This document shows positions 49,113 to 60,745 of a DNA stretch of 64,000 nt, in pieces. Every line of letters starts with the position of its first letter. The stretch's first letter is position 1. A program made the position numbers and the translations under genes. Under the pieces are notes generated by a model, which was not told where the DNA came from, ran no database searches, and was given only the letters and a program-made list of their open reading frames with translations. Source of the DNA: Tetrapyrgos nigripes (Eukaryota > Basidiomycota > Agaricomycetes > Agaricales > Campanellaceae); contig JAACJM010000010.1 in the NCBI GenBank assembly GCA_013368315.1, forward strand, positions 1 through 64,000, written 5' to 3'.

Positions 49113-50516
49113 ATGACCACCCGTTCGCGAACAGGCCTCTTTCTGAGCTACCGTGATTCCTCAAGTCGCTTCCGTTACGATAATGACGACGATGAGCACC
49201 AGCGCCTCATAGCCCCAGACCTTCCCCCTGCATGGTGTGTCCAGCTTGTTCCTCTTTTCATTCTGCTGACGTAGCCCGTTCGTCAGGGTTGACATTTCCG
49301 ACCAGGTCCATTCCATCCTCGCAGACACTCAAGCTAAAGGTCCCGTTGCCTCTATACCATTTGTACTCCCTGTACTCCATCTTACTTTCCTCCCAGTCCA
49401 AGCTCTCGAACGTCTACACGCAAAACATGTCCTTCCCGGGTTCTCGGACCGGTCTTCAGAAGAACACGAAATCGAGGCAGCAACATCTGACATCACAAAA
49501 GTGCTTTCTTCTTCTGTTCCGTTTCGCCTATCGTGTTCATCTCTTTCGCCCAAATAGGATTTCCGAAAGTGTCAGGCTCTCATCCAGCGTATTGCCCCCG
49601 CTAATCCCCATCAATTCCCTCCCTCCTCTTCCAAATCACAATCGGATGCCCAAGCCGCTAAAAACGTGCAGCGTGCTCTTGCTGCAAAGGTACAGGACCT
49701 CAGTGCGACTTTTCGAAAGAAGCAACGGGTCTATATGGAGAGTCTGTATCGATGGTTTTTTTCATCACCAGACTGCTTTCTCATACTCCTCCACACAGAA
49801 CTGCAAGGTCATGCGATCAAAAACCAGGATCTCCTAGTCGCCTCCGGCACCATTTCTCTCAAAGGGTCCGCAGGTATGTCTTCGCTCAACGAAGACGTGC
49901 AAGCTGCAGTGAGTCTCGCCTGACCTCTGATCTTAATCGCAATGTCACCCCTCATGCGTCCAGGCACACACCCAATCTCAATCTCTGATGCACGCAAGCT
50001 CGACTGTAGATGTAGATCTTCAAGCACGCGACCGCGAGCTATCCGAAATTGCTAAATCCATTGCCCAATTGGCAGAGTTGTTCAAAGACCTATCCGTTCT
50101 CGTAATAGACCAAGGGACGCTTCTCGATAGCGTCGAGTACAACATTGAGCAAACGGCCTCACAAATGAAGGATGCAGTAAGCGAATTAAACACCGCTACG
50201 AGGTATGCCGTTTGTTTCACCACTACATTGCCAAGCTCAGCACGCTATCAGGTATCAGAAAAACACTGGCCGGCGGCAATGTATTTTGCTTCTCATACTC
50301 CTTATTGTCGGGCTTATCATTGTCATCATCTACAAACCTAAACGCCATTCTTCACAGTCGCCAACTTCACCCCCATTATCTTCATCACCTGTAGGGACGG
50401 ATCCGATCTCTACAGTCTCGGCAGCGCTGGAAGCTGGACGGACCTTGAGGCTTGGAAAGCTATCTCCGAAATGGACACCGAGGACTGGGATACCTAATTT
50501 ACAGTACTATACATAG
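49113..50516 (+). CDS. TLG2: Qa-SNARE of the Tlg2/syntaxin-16 family
   Basis: ATG 49113 opens MTTRSRTGLFLSYRD, the N-terminal peptide type that in Tlg2 binds the SM protein Vps45. Introns near 49232-49286, 49340-49399, 49497-49557, then around 49740-49800, 49908-49965 and 50203-50252. An Habc-like helical region (LERLHAKHVLPGF, SDAQAAKNVQRALAAKVQDL) precedes the SNARE helix with central Gln in VLVIDQGTLLD, and a single C-terminal transmembrane helix (ILLLILLIVGLIIVIIY). It ends with an unusually long tail of about 50 residues after the membrane span, Ser/Pro-rich, to TAG 50514-50516. It acts in endosome-to-late-Golgi fusion. Confidence 0.9.
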
Positions 50517-51987
50517 GTTCAGGTTCTGCACATACGCGGGTATACAAGGCCATACCTACTACATACTAATACTACTAATCAGATGTATTCACAGTGTCAC
50601 TATTGTTCAGCGTTGCTAACGGAAAGCTTGCTTTCTTAAACCATAACGGACCTCGGATCTTCAAAATATTCTTGATCGGCTTCCGAGTGTCTCAATGCAG
50701 CACAATGCTCTCATCATATATGACGCTCACCTCGAGTTTTTGATTTTATGTTAGATCCGAAGGAAATAACCGTTCAGCGAGTCCGAAAGACAAAGGGCAA
50801 TACAAAGGGATACAAGATAAGAGCAACGTGAATCTGAGATCGGAGTGAATGGCCTTGAGCTCTTCGTCATCGTGTCATGAAGGAGATGGCCGTCGCGGCC
50901 AGAGACGTTTTGCACAGTGTGGCTGAAATCTTCGAAGCTCCTCACTAGACCTTTTCTGCTGCTGCAATTATTAAGGCTCCTCGGTAAGAATGGGAATTGG
51001 ATTAATGAAATATGAAAGCGGAGTTGGTGAAAAATGAGAGCCATTGCGGCCGACGTACTGCCTCATATAGTAGTTCTCTAGATATATTCTTGGTGGTCTC
51101 AAGAAATTTGGATGGTTTGATACTAAATAAATTGAACGCTAATATTTGCTGCAGCAGAAAAGGTCTATTCTTAAAGATATTTTCGAATAATATGCCAACT
51201 ATCGCCAAGGATTGTTAGCACCTAGCGACAACCTTAGGGAACTAGGATATGGACTCAGTGTGGCGCGGAACGCATTACACCGAGTCGGCAAATACGCGTC
51301 GCTAGAGTTCACGCGAGTTTGAGCTCCGTTGCGTCAGTGACTGTGTTCCCTTGACAATTGCCAGAAAGATATCGATATTGGAAATATCGGAGCCACTCAG
51401 CCACATTGGTACACTGCACGGAGATGAAATATAATGCATTGCTCACTGCTCTCCTGACATATGGACGGGAGTATCTCTATCTACCATTGAGCCACAGGAC
51501 CGGTAACACGTTCTATGGTCTGGACATGGTGTGGCAGTAATTCACCTGCATCAACAGTGGGCGGTTAACTGGATGAACGGGTTTCCATTGGGTTTCCATC
51601 TCCGCGGACAACAATAAATCAGATAAGTACGCAGCATTTGCCTCAAGTTCACGATGGTGGGAGGCTGGATTGCGGAGATGAACAGCCAGGATATTGGAAG
51701 AGTGACAAAACTCCGACAGACGTATCAGCTGGCCACAGTGCATATGTGGCAAAGTCCTGGAACAAGACAATTGCAAGCGTTACTACTGGTCAACTTCGCG
51801 ATGTGGTAAAATCGATTCTACATTTTTCCTCACAGTAGTGCTAGTGCACCGTAAAGTGTGGCCGCAAGCCTGTGGCACCAATGAGTCTGGACCTGTCTGG
51901 ACGCCTACTGTTAGTGTGGCTTTGGCCGGCTCTCGGACCGTAACTCGCCGCCTTTGTTTCTTTCTCTCAACTTCGATTTGCTATACC
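50517..51987. other. Large gene-free stretch
   Basis: About 1.47 kb. Several open frames of 60-97 codons occur on both strands, but none is protein-like and none has splice partners I can defend. No terminal repeats or LTRs noticed. The last 200 bp serve as promoter for the next gene. Confidence 0.45.
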
Positions 51988-52737
51988 ATGTCTACGTATA
52001 CCGATTTTTCAGAGGTTCATACCAACGAAGCTCTCCCCAAGACATCCGCAACAATCACTATCCGTATCATCAAGTCCTTTCAATATCGAACAGAACGCAG
52101 TCTCGTCCTGCATAATCTGAATCTGGAAACGACTACTGTTGGTCAATTGAAGGATATCGCTCGTCAAGGTAGGGTAGTACAGTGCGCTGCGCAATCCTTC
52201 TCCTTCATTGGAAACTCGAGATCGCCTTGATACGATACGTGTCTCTCAGCTGTTCAGACCCAGCCTGGATGGAAGCCTTATCGTAATGTTACTCTTGGTG
52301 CGTGTTGGGTTTGGTCAGGGTGATTTTTTGTTCTTCTTTCTAATTGTTTATCTCCCTCTTAGATACCCTCAAGCTATATTCTAAAGCTCACGGGGCCAAA
52401 GTATGTGCTTTGATCATTTGGACTTGGGTCTTTCTCTAATGCCGCCTCTATAGACTACGAATCTCATAATAAATCTTGACCATGACGAATGGATATTGAA
52501 CGACGATAGCAAGGCTTTAGTTGAGGTTGGTTTTGGTGAGTGTCAAGTCAAGGCTTTTCTCCAGATTTCCTGCTGATCTTCATTGTCTTGAAATAGAAAA
52601 CGAAACCGAGGTTAGCTTTTTTAATCGTGAATTGTACGAAGCCTTTCTAGCGAATCCTGAGGTGCGTGGTGTGTCTTCGCTCTCAGCCGTTGTGACCAAC
52701 GTTCCTCTCTTGATTTCAGACGACTTGGGATACTTGA
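51988..52737 (+). CDS. C2orf76/UPF0538-like conserved small protein
   Basis: ATG 51988. Exons: 51988-52168, then about 52250-52299, 52364-52402, 52454 to about 52533, 52599-52661 and 52720-52737, all joined in frame; the last exon gives the NPETTWDT ending. Matching segments are TITIRIIKSFQYRT, LVLHNLNLETTTVGQLKD, PGWKPYRNV, DTLKLYSKAHGAKTTNLIINLDHDEWIL and FENETEVSFFNRELY. This is a widespread eukaryotic family of unknown function with a predicted ubiquitin-like fold. Intron-dense for its size (five introns in about 140 codons). Confidence 0.85.
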
Positions 52738-54343
52738 CATTTACTGTACGGTTGTATTAACTTTTTCAGCAAGGTCAATCATTGTGTCTGAATACAGGGT
52801 TTTATCATGTTTTGTGCCTGCTGTTGCATGTTGGCGTACCTTGAGCGGCCATATCCCTTGCGCGAGGTTTCTCCTTTGTGCGATGAACGGTACACAATGA
52901 CAATGTTGCGGCGTTGACTAGCGCTAAAACCTTCTCTGAGGAACGGTTCCACAAATTTACCAATTGGAATGCTCTCGACCTCGAGGGCGTGCCTAGCTCT
53001 AGCCCTGTGTCTCTGCAAGTACCATTTAAAACACGCAGAAGAAAGTCGCACTATCCCAACACTGCTCTGCATCGTGTGCGCTTACGCTTCTTCCAGGCAA
53101 CCCACAATCTCCTCATCCTCCGCAGCGAGCCTAAACAATTAGACCTTGACAAGACCCTTCCATTCAGGGCCTGCCCTAATACATCGGCTTTTCAACAGCA
53201 ATGGCATAGCTCACAATCTCCGTCCAAGCACAAACCTCTGATCAAATCCGACCTTGCGAGCTATTCCTCCGAGTCTAGCTTCTTTCTCCTAAGTATCTCC
53301 TTTCACTATTCTTCGCTCTTTGTCCAGTGATATTGAGTACTATCAGCCCACCCCCACATCGGATCTTTTTTACGCTGTTTTTCTTTGAGGGTTTTCTGTA
53401 TAGGAATGGCGCAGCGTCGCCACTGCCTGCCAGGCTGCCAGCGAGGTAATAATGCTATTGCTTGTCCACAGTACGCATCTCCGTTCTAGGCCTTTAGACT
53501 CGGAAGACACAGGCACCGAGTGCTAGACACGGACCAATAGGCAACCCGGTAGCCCTGTCAGGGTATCTTCTATTCGCTGGGTTTGAACTAACGAGTAATG
53601 ATGCATTAATGATGCATGATTGCTAAGGACTCAAGGTTATTCTCGGAATGGGTTACCTGGGTACCTGTATGAATGGAGATTCCGTTTCCTGGATGGTTTG
53701 GATAGGACAAGGTGATGGATGGGTTATGGCAAGGAACGGGTACTTGAGTCCTGACCGTATCATGATGTGACTTGAGCTTCTCGACATGGTCTTCTGTGAA
53801 AGGGCCGTTAACAATAGCATTGACGCTGGTAAGGGTAAGGTTTTGAAGATGTGCATGTGTAGTATTCTAGAGTGTTTTGAATGAATGCACTAGGTACTAT
53901 ATTTATGGATGACGATTCCTGTAGCATTTCTGAATCTAGTAAACGCAGATCACTTTGCGGAGTTCACTGGTGCCATGCAGTGTGGCTGGATGATCAGGTA
54001 TCCTGGATCAGCACGAGAATGGCAGGAAAGATGGAACAAAAGATGTATCAGAGTACCAAGATAACGAGTGGTCTTCATGGGACATCAGGCCTCAGGAGTG
54101 ATCAAGGTTAGGAAGATGAACATGAAGGGAACCTTCTCCTTCAACCTTGCTCAACGTTCAACTCTAATGACCACAGTCCATCCAGCTCTTCGTACCTCAA
54201 GTTTCTGTACCAACGTTGCTTTCTACAGAGCTATATCATGATCATTGTTCTGATTTCAACAATTTCAACAATGAAGGCTATAAATGGCATGGAAACAACC
54301 CCTATTGCCTTTTGCGGCTGTGTGCGTTCCTCTTGTCACCGTC
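52738..54343. other. Gene-poor stretch with one open plus-strand frame
   Basis: About 1.6 kb. From about 52892 to 53330 the plus strand is open without ATG and reads basic, Ser/Pro-rich text; it might be an exon or a relic. Direct TAATGATGCATTAATGATGCAT repeats occur near 53596-53618. Otherwise nothing. The MscS gene promoter lies at the right end. Confidence 0.35.
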
Positions 54344-57276
54344 ATGATGCACCCTTCGGACTCTCAGTCCAACTTGCCCCTCAATCGGGACGACTCTCTT
54401 TCATCTGGCCAACCAACTCCTAACATCTCTATGCCGGCTGCAAACCCTCAACGTCCTTCTCATGTGCCTCATAATTCAAGCTGGGATCTCTTGAATGGCT
54501 TCAAACGATTTGAACACGAATACGAGGAATTCGACACCAGACGCGCCGCTCAGAATCATCTTGCGTTTGCAGAGGGTGATATTCCTCAAAATAGAGTAAG
54601 TTTTGGCCACTTACTTTGTTTTGGCTAACAACTTTTTTTTTTTCCCTTTTGGCTTAGTTTTCCAAGGCGTATCACTTCTTTTTAAACTTCTCTATCGTGA
54701 CTCGGTGGTTTTTGTTTATTGTTCCTGTTCTAGCTATCCTCTGGATACCGGGTATTCTGCAGTTTACTACTTTCCCGGATGGAACGGTAAATTTCCATTC
54801 TCCCTCGTATTCTGTCCTCTAAATTCACGAGTCCTTAGGTCTGGAGTGTCCCTCTTCTTTGGTGGAGTATATGGCTCAGTGTTGTCTGGGGAGGTGCGTC
54901 ATATACCTTGTTCACCGCGTTCGTTTCTCAAATGTACATTCCAGGCTGGTGGGCTTCTTTGGCCGTTGCACGGATATTGCCCTCCATCATACGTGGAACT
55001 GTTGGCGTTGTTGCCGTCTCTACTCGTCGTTATATCGACTGGGCCAGTGCTCTTCATCGCTACGTCGCTCTCTTTGCTTGGACCCTAGCCATATGGATTT
55101 CTTGGAACCCTCTTGTCGACAACAGACAGCGAGGAGATGCTTCCGACAAGAGTAGAAGGGTCATTGACCTTATCGGCAAGCTACTTTTTGGCTTCTATCT
55201 CTGCTCCTTAGTGCTGTTATTTGAAAAGTTTTCGATTCAATGGATTGCTGGAAAGTTCCATGAAAGGTCTTATGCCGGTGCGTAGTACCGTTCTTGATGT
55301 CTGGAGCCGTCGGTATTGACTCTGATTGGAAGAACGAATTGCGGATCAAAAATTTGCGGTCAAGTCTTTAGTTACACTATATCGCAACTCGTCCGATATA
55401 CCTGGACGTTCCGACACGCTCAAAGCAGGTTCCGATGCACAGGCTGCTGTAAATCCCAGAAAGATTTTTAAGAAGGCGATTAGAGGTGTCAGGAGTGCTG
55501 CTACAACCACTACCACTGCGCTTGGTAATGTCGCGTCGGAAATTGCTGGCAGGTAAGGACCGTCGGTCAATTCTTTCTCGATAAACTCTTCATGATCATG
55601 TGCAGTTCTGTTCTACAACCCAACTCCCCACCAGCAATGGTCAAGACTGCGTTGGAGTCGGCTAACAAATCACGATTGGTATGTTCAGTTTCACAACACA
55701 GGATACCGTTTCTTACTCTTCTCTGCAGCTCGCCCGCCGTCTTTTCTACTCCTTCGCCAAACCAGGTTCTGAATTCATGCTTGTCGAAGACATCGCCCAT
55801 TTGTTCTCTTCACGCGAAGAAGCCGATAAAGTCTTTGGCCTGTTTGATAGAGACGGAAACGGAGATGCCTCAAGAAATGAAGTTGAATTGGCTTGCATGG
55901 ATTTCCATAGGGAACAACTGTCCATCGAACATTCAATGCAAGATTTGGATAGTGCCGTCGGGAGGCTGGACAATATCTTTATGAGTCTTTTTGTGGTTAT
56001 TGCTGCGCTGATCATTGCTGTTTGTCTAGTGAGTTTTTGCTCTTCCTCTTCACTCACGTGGGATGCTGACAATTGTCTGCAGGAAGCCCAAATCACTAAT
56101 CTTGTTACGTCTGCGGGAACCCTTGTCCTTGGTCTCTCTTGGCTCATTGGAGGTTCTCTTACCGAAGTCCTCACTTCTATCATCTTCTTGTTCGTCAAAC
56201 ATCCTTTCGACGTCGGAGACAGAATCACTGTTGAAAAAGCTGGATACACAGTCAAGGAGATTCGTTTGTTGAGCACGATTTTCCTGGATGAACATGGGGC
56301 ATATGTCCAAGCTCCAAATAGTGAGCTGAATACTGCGGTGGGTGTTCAGCTTGGTCAAGCTATATATCCACACGAGTCATTGATTTTCGTCTATAGTTCA
56401 TCCAAAACATTCGACGCAGTCCACCCATGTCGGAGACGTTTACATTTGACGTCAGCTTTAATACGAATTTTGACAATTTGGAGACGTTGAGAGCCAAGAT
56501 GTTGAAGTTTTTGCAGGATAATAAGCGTGATTATTTGTATTCGTTTGATGTGTCTGTTATTGGTACGTGCCCTTTCAAGGCCTCCACACGGCGTTGTTTT
56601 ATCAGTCATCATCCTACAGACTTCCCGGAACAAGAAAAGATTTCTCTTTCGGCTGATATCAAGTACAAGAGTAATTGGCAACAAGCAACTCTTAAAGGTG
56701 AGTTGCTTCCTGCTTTCATCTTGCATTGTGGCTTCAACTCTTTCTTTTTTCCGTGTTTAAACAGCGAGACGCCGAAACAAATGGATTTGTGCAATGAAAG
56801 ACGCTCTGATCGAAATCGGTATTTATGGACCTGCTGGAAACCCAGACGCCCCTGCCGCAACCAAGAAATACACCCAAGTCCCTTGGGACGAAGTTAAAGC
56901 AGACGAAGAAAAAGCACGTAGGTCGATCCGTGTTAGTATGCCTGCTCCACCTACTGGATGGCATTTGTCTGATCAAAATGCTGCGATGCGTATGTATCTC
57001 TGTTCGACGAGTCCTTACTTCCAGGTGCTGATGTTCTTTTTTCCTGGTTGCATTTTGGTAGACGACGCATCTGACAACGTCTTTGACAATCCGAGCGAGT
57101 TACATTTGACTACACCTCGGAGGGATTATCAGCCTGGATACTCGGGAGATGACATGATGCTGCCACCGGGTTTGCCTACCACCATGCCTAGTGCTGCGTA
57201 TATCCCCAGGCAACCTCAAGCGACTTCGTCTTCCGCTCCTGCTGGGGATTATTTCGAGATGGCTGAAAGACGGTAA
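54344..57276 (+). CDS. MscS-type mechanosensitive ion channel with EF hand (Msy-like)
   Basis: ATG 54344; TAA 57274-57276. Many short exons join in frame. The order is a cytosolic Ser/Pro-rich N-terminus, four hydrophobic helices (about 54660-55250), a linker, an EF-hand loop DRDGNGDASRNE (near 55850), a further helix, then the MscS pore helix and beta domain (SAGTLVLGLSWLIGGSLTEV, FVKHPFDVGDRI near 56210). The C-terminal tail is Pro/Ser-rich. This is the layout of fungal and plant Msy1/Msy2 channels of the endoplasmic reticulum, which respond to hypo-osmotic shock and calcium. Localisation is inferred from the family. Confidence 0.88.
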
Positions 57277-57543
57277 TGGTAGAATGAATCTGGGTGACAC
57301 TTTTATGCATGCATTTTTCAAAATTTCCGAGTTATATACCTTGATGATGTTTTGCTTGCTTCTCATCAATGCTCATCTTGGGTACTTTGTACAATAGCCA
57401 AAAGCTCGTCCATAGACAATCAATCCTACCTACATAATCGTCATGCAGGCCATGTACCTTTTGTTTATTTTTAATTTACGATACAAACAACATGCTAGTG
57501 TACATACAAAAGTGTCCGATACCCATCTAGATACTCTTTTGAA
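57277..57543. other. Convergent intergenic region
   Basis: About 270 bp between the stops of the channel and RPB3, holding both 3' UTRs. No gene. Confidence 0.5.
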
Positions 57544-59012
57544 TCACACATTCCAACCATTCGCCTGTTGAGAAGGACTTCCCCAACCTGCAGACTGAGA
57601 CGCTCCTCCCCATGCCGATGTGGCTCCGCCCGACCCAGGACTGCCACCCCATCCACCACCTCCTGTACGAGGGGAGGTAGAACCACCCCATGCACTAGAA
57701 GCACCTCCCCATCCACCTCCGCTACCACCAGCTGGTGCGGCACCTGCATTACCTGCATCACCCCAGTTGTTGGTAGCAGGCACGCTGTGATCCATCCCTT
57801 GGTCTCCAGCCGTGAGCAGGTCCACTTCTGGTTGGGATTTGAGTCCCAGAATTAGATTGGCTAGTTTCTTTTGTAGTTCTTGGAGACCCTGAGGAGGTAA
57901 AATGGTAAGGGATACATGAAAACAAGAGATAGGGACAAAGTAGAAAGCTCACCTTCATAACCACCTCTTGAGGACCCAAACTTCCATCCGTTTCCACTTC
58001 GAAATAAAATTTTCGTGGTTTTGCGTTAAAGTCAAAGGCTTCGTCATCCCTTGGAGGTTCTTCCTCTTTACCGTTTTCACCGACTGGCCACTCATCTCTT
58101 TCGTTTTCTTCGAACCAGTATGAAGTATGTCGGAGTTTGTTATAGGGATCGTATTCGAAAGCAACGGCGGAACAAGGAGACCATTTTGCGTGCTCTTTTG
58201 CGATACCCTGGGAGAAAGATCAGGATGTCGAATGACCATGAGAGGACAAACGAATGCCAACCTTTCTTGCTATACATCTAACCTTGAGTTCTTGCCCTTT
58301 TCGGATTTTGCATATTAGTATAGGTGGAACATTGGGTTGGTCTGTCAAAAGTATAGAATGAGATAATTTGGTGACATTGGCCAACTATGCAGAACACGTA
58401 CTTTTCCCCACTGGAAGCCCAAAATCCTGACTACGCTTCGTGAGTTCCTCTCCACCTTCATGTTCGTCATAATCCTGTATAGGCAGGATTTCTAGGTGAT
58501 TACTTGTCACGTCCATGGTTACAGGATCACTGCAGGTAACATCTAGTTTCAGAACGATAGCACAATACGCGCATGAGGTTGATGTGCAAGTGCAGTCCTA
58601 TTCCGACAAAGATGAGATGAGATGAGGAGGAGAAACGAGAGAAACGGGACTGACTCTTGTATAACGCATGGCTTCGTCACAATTTGCACTGACGAGAGGA
58701 ATCATTCCTAAACGATGAGCAATAAACTCGTCCGGAAGCATTGTCGTGTTCATCTCGACTTCAACCATGTCGATGGCTAGAGACGGTGTTATTTTCGACT
58801 ATGACGCGTAAAAAACGTTGGACTGACCGACTGTAGGTAAATCAGCCATCATGACTCTTCGAAGTGAATTTGCAAATCTGCGAAAACAAGTCAGAAAAGA
58901 TAACCAGTAGTTGACCAATTACGCACGCAAGGTCGACATTTTCCAAGACAAAGTTGACTCTGTCTCGTTTGAGCTGGCGAATGCGGACAATGGGCTCGAG
59001 CTCGTTGTCCAT
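57544..59012 (-). CDS. RPB3: RNA polymerase II subunit RPB3 with Trp-Gly-rich C-terminal tail
   Basis: ATG 59012 ([13 protein letters not shown]) and TGA 57546-57544. The core is alpha-like: the [19 protein letters not shown] dimerisation motif across the first intron, [10 protein letters not shown], the zinc-loop cysteines [11 protein letters not shown] (near 58640) and [18 protein letters not shown]. It forms the assembly platform of Pol II with RPB11. After the core, about 90 residues (57790-57544) are Gly/Ser/Trp-rich, with seven Trp residues each next to Gly (NNWGD, GGWGG, AWGG, GWGS, GWNV). Yeast Rpb3 has no such tail. The minus-strand start lies only 31 bp from the ATG of the divergent SANT gene. 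Confidence 0.92.
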
Positions 59013-59043
59013 AGCAGAGAAATGGACTATTATGTAAGATCCA

Positions 59044-60619
59044 ATGACTCCTTGGTCACCTCAAGAAATCGACCTCTTTTTTCGTGCTCTCGCAAGATAC
59101 TCTGCTCTCAGACCTGATCTCATTGCTTTGTCTCTCAAAAACAAATCTTTGACTGATGTTTGCCTCTATATCGACGCCCTCGAACGCGCTGCTTCCCAGA
59201 CCAAAGTCGACCCCCAAAGGCGCGAGATGGAAATCGCCATGCAGGTGTCGAATGACTGGATTCTGTATGAGGAAAGGCAGGCTGCTGCATTGATATCCGC
59301 GGAGGACACTCACAATAAGAAATGGAAGCGAACGGAAGATGATGAAAACCAGTCAGAGCAGGTGGACGCGTTGAGGATTTTGACCACTCGACATTTGAGT
59401 GTCATGGATGCTATACTCCGGGAAGGCGAAGATCTTGCATACTCTCATAATGAATTCGAGCCCTCTACGACTACTCATACGCTGGATGTACCACCTGAAC
59501 AAACAGACGAAGCTTCCATGTCGATTGACCCTGATCCTGGACCTAGTACGGAACTCCAGTTATCAGAAGACCCTTCTCAGCTCAGTCCCGGCTCACGTCG
59601 CCGTCTCAAAAAACGTCTATATATGCGACGAAAGCGCGCAGAGGCTACCGGCGCGGAAATGGTTACAGATGTGACCAGACTTCGTACTGGACGAAAGCCA
59701 GTCGCAAAAATTGCAGAAGGGGACTTCAGTGATAGTGGAGGCGACGCGGATGACGGTGAAGAAGAAGTGGAAGATGAGAGCAAGAAGGGGAAGAGGAAAA
59801 GGAAGAAAAACAAAGGAGAGAAGATTGCAATACTTCGACAAGAACTAGAAAACTGTGGAGTTGATTACGACGCTCTACTGTCTAATGATTTGGGATGTTT
59901 TCACTTTGATATGCTGGCTCGTCTGATCAAGTCCGTACATGATCTTTCTGCGTTTGAATCATACTTTGCTTACAGTTTCATAGAAAATATCGAAGCAGCC
60001 ACGCGTCGTCCTTAAATTCCGTTGCATCTATCTCATCCGACGTACTTCGCCTTCTCACTGCCATCGTGGTAGATTTTACCACGGAACTCGTTCAGCGCTC
60101 GATTCTGTTCAGAGAACAAGAGATGAAACTTAAAAGCGATTCGAAGGTCTGGAGGCTGGGGAATGAAGGGGTGAGCTCATTTGTTTTTGACGCGATGTAT
60201 TTAAACCCATGTTCTGCACTTAGATTTCACCTGAAAACGTTGAACAGGCCTTCTCCATCATGAATGCCCGACGTTTCATTAGGCTGGAAAGCCTGGCTTT
60301 TCTGGGTAAGCGTCAGGAGGAGGAAGACGATGAAGATGAAGAGGATGATGAAGACGATGGAGACGATGGAGACGAGTCTGTCGAGCAATTTCATACCTTT
60401 CTTGCCCCTGCTTATCTTCCACTTCATCTTTCTTCAGCGCATGGCGACTCTGTGATGCCTTTGGAGCTGGATGATGAAGCAGAGGTAGAAGAACTGCTTC
60501 AGCAGTTGGATGAAGAAGAGGAATTGGACGAGGACGATCAGGATTTGGAGATGAAGTACGAGGAAGGACTGTGGAGCCAGGAGACCAATCGGCTCGAAAA
60601 CGCAGCTTGCAAGGGCTGA
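59044..60619 (+). CDS. SANT/Myb-domain nuclear protein, possibly Rrn5-like
   Basis: ATG 59044 reads MTPWSPQEIDLFFRALARYS, a SANT-type helix set (WSPQEIDLFF, LRPDLIALSLKNKSLTDVCLYIDALERA). Introns near 59937-59982 and 60171-60223; TGA 60617-60619. After the SANT part come an acidic region, a basic Arg/Lys-rich patch (KKGKRKRKKNK), a helical part and a strongly acidic Asp/Glu tail. Order and sequence resemble Rrn5, a subunit of the RNA polymerase I upstream activation factor, but this is inference from one domain; other chromatin SANT proteins are possible. An ATG at 59023 followed by GTAAGA could be a tiny first exon, so the true start is uncertain. Confidence 0.7.
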
Positions 60620-60745
60620 GTGCCTATGCGTACACAAGTATGTTGAGTTTATCCGCTGATAATGAATACAGTACATATTCTCCAGGTAGTACACAGATAC
60701 AGCATCCTCTCCATAGGGTGTATATAGTACGTAGATCAGAATCCA
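60620..60745. other. Convergent intergenic region
   Basis: 126 bp between the stops of the SANT gene and the oxidoreductase. Confidence 0.5.

Noticed and set aside
50751..51208. Minus-strand frames of 97 and 68 codons in the gene-free stretch
   Set aside because: No conserved text, no introns or promoter signals; ordinary chance open frames.
53653..53856. Minus-strand 67-codon frame that resembles a small secreted protein
   Set aside because: The hydrophobic start is weak, there are no paired cysteines and no splice or promoter evidence.
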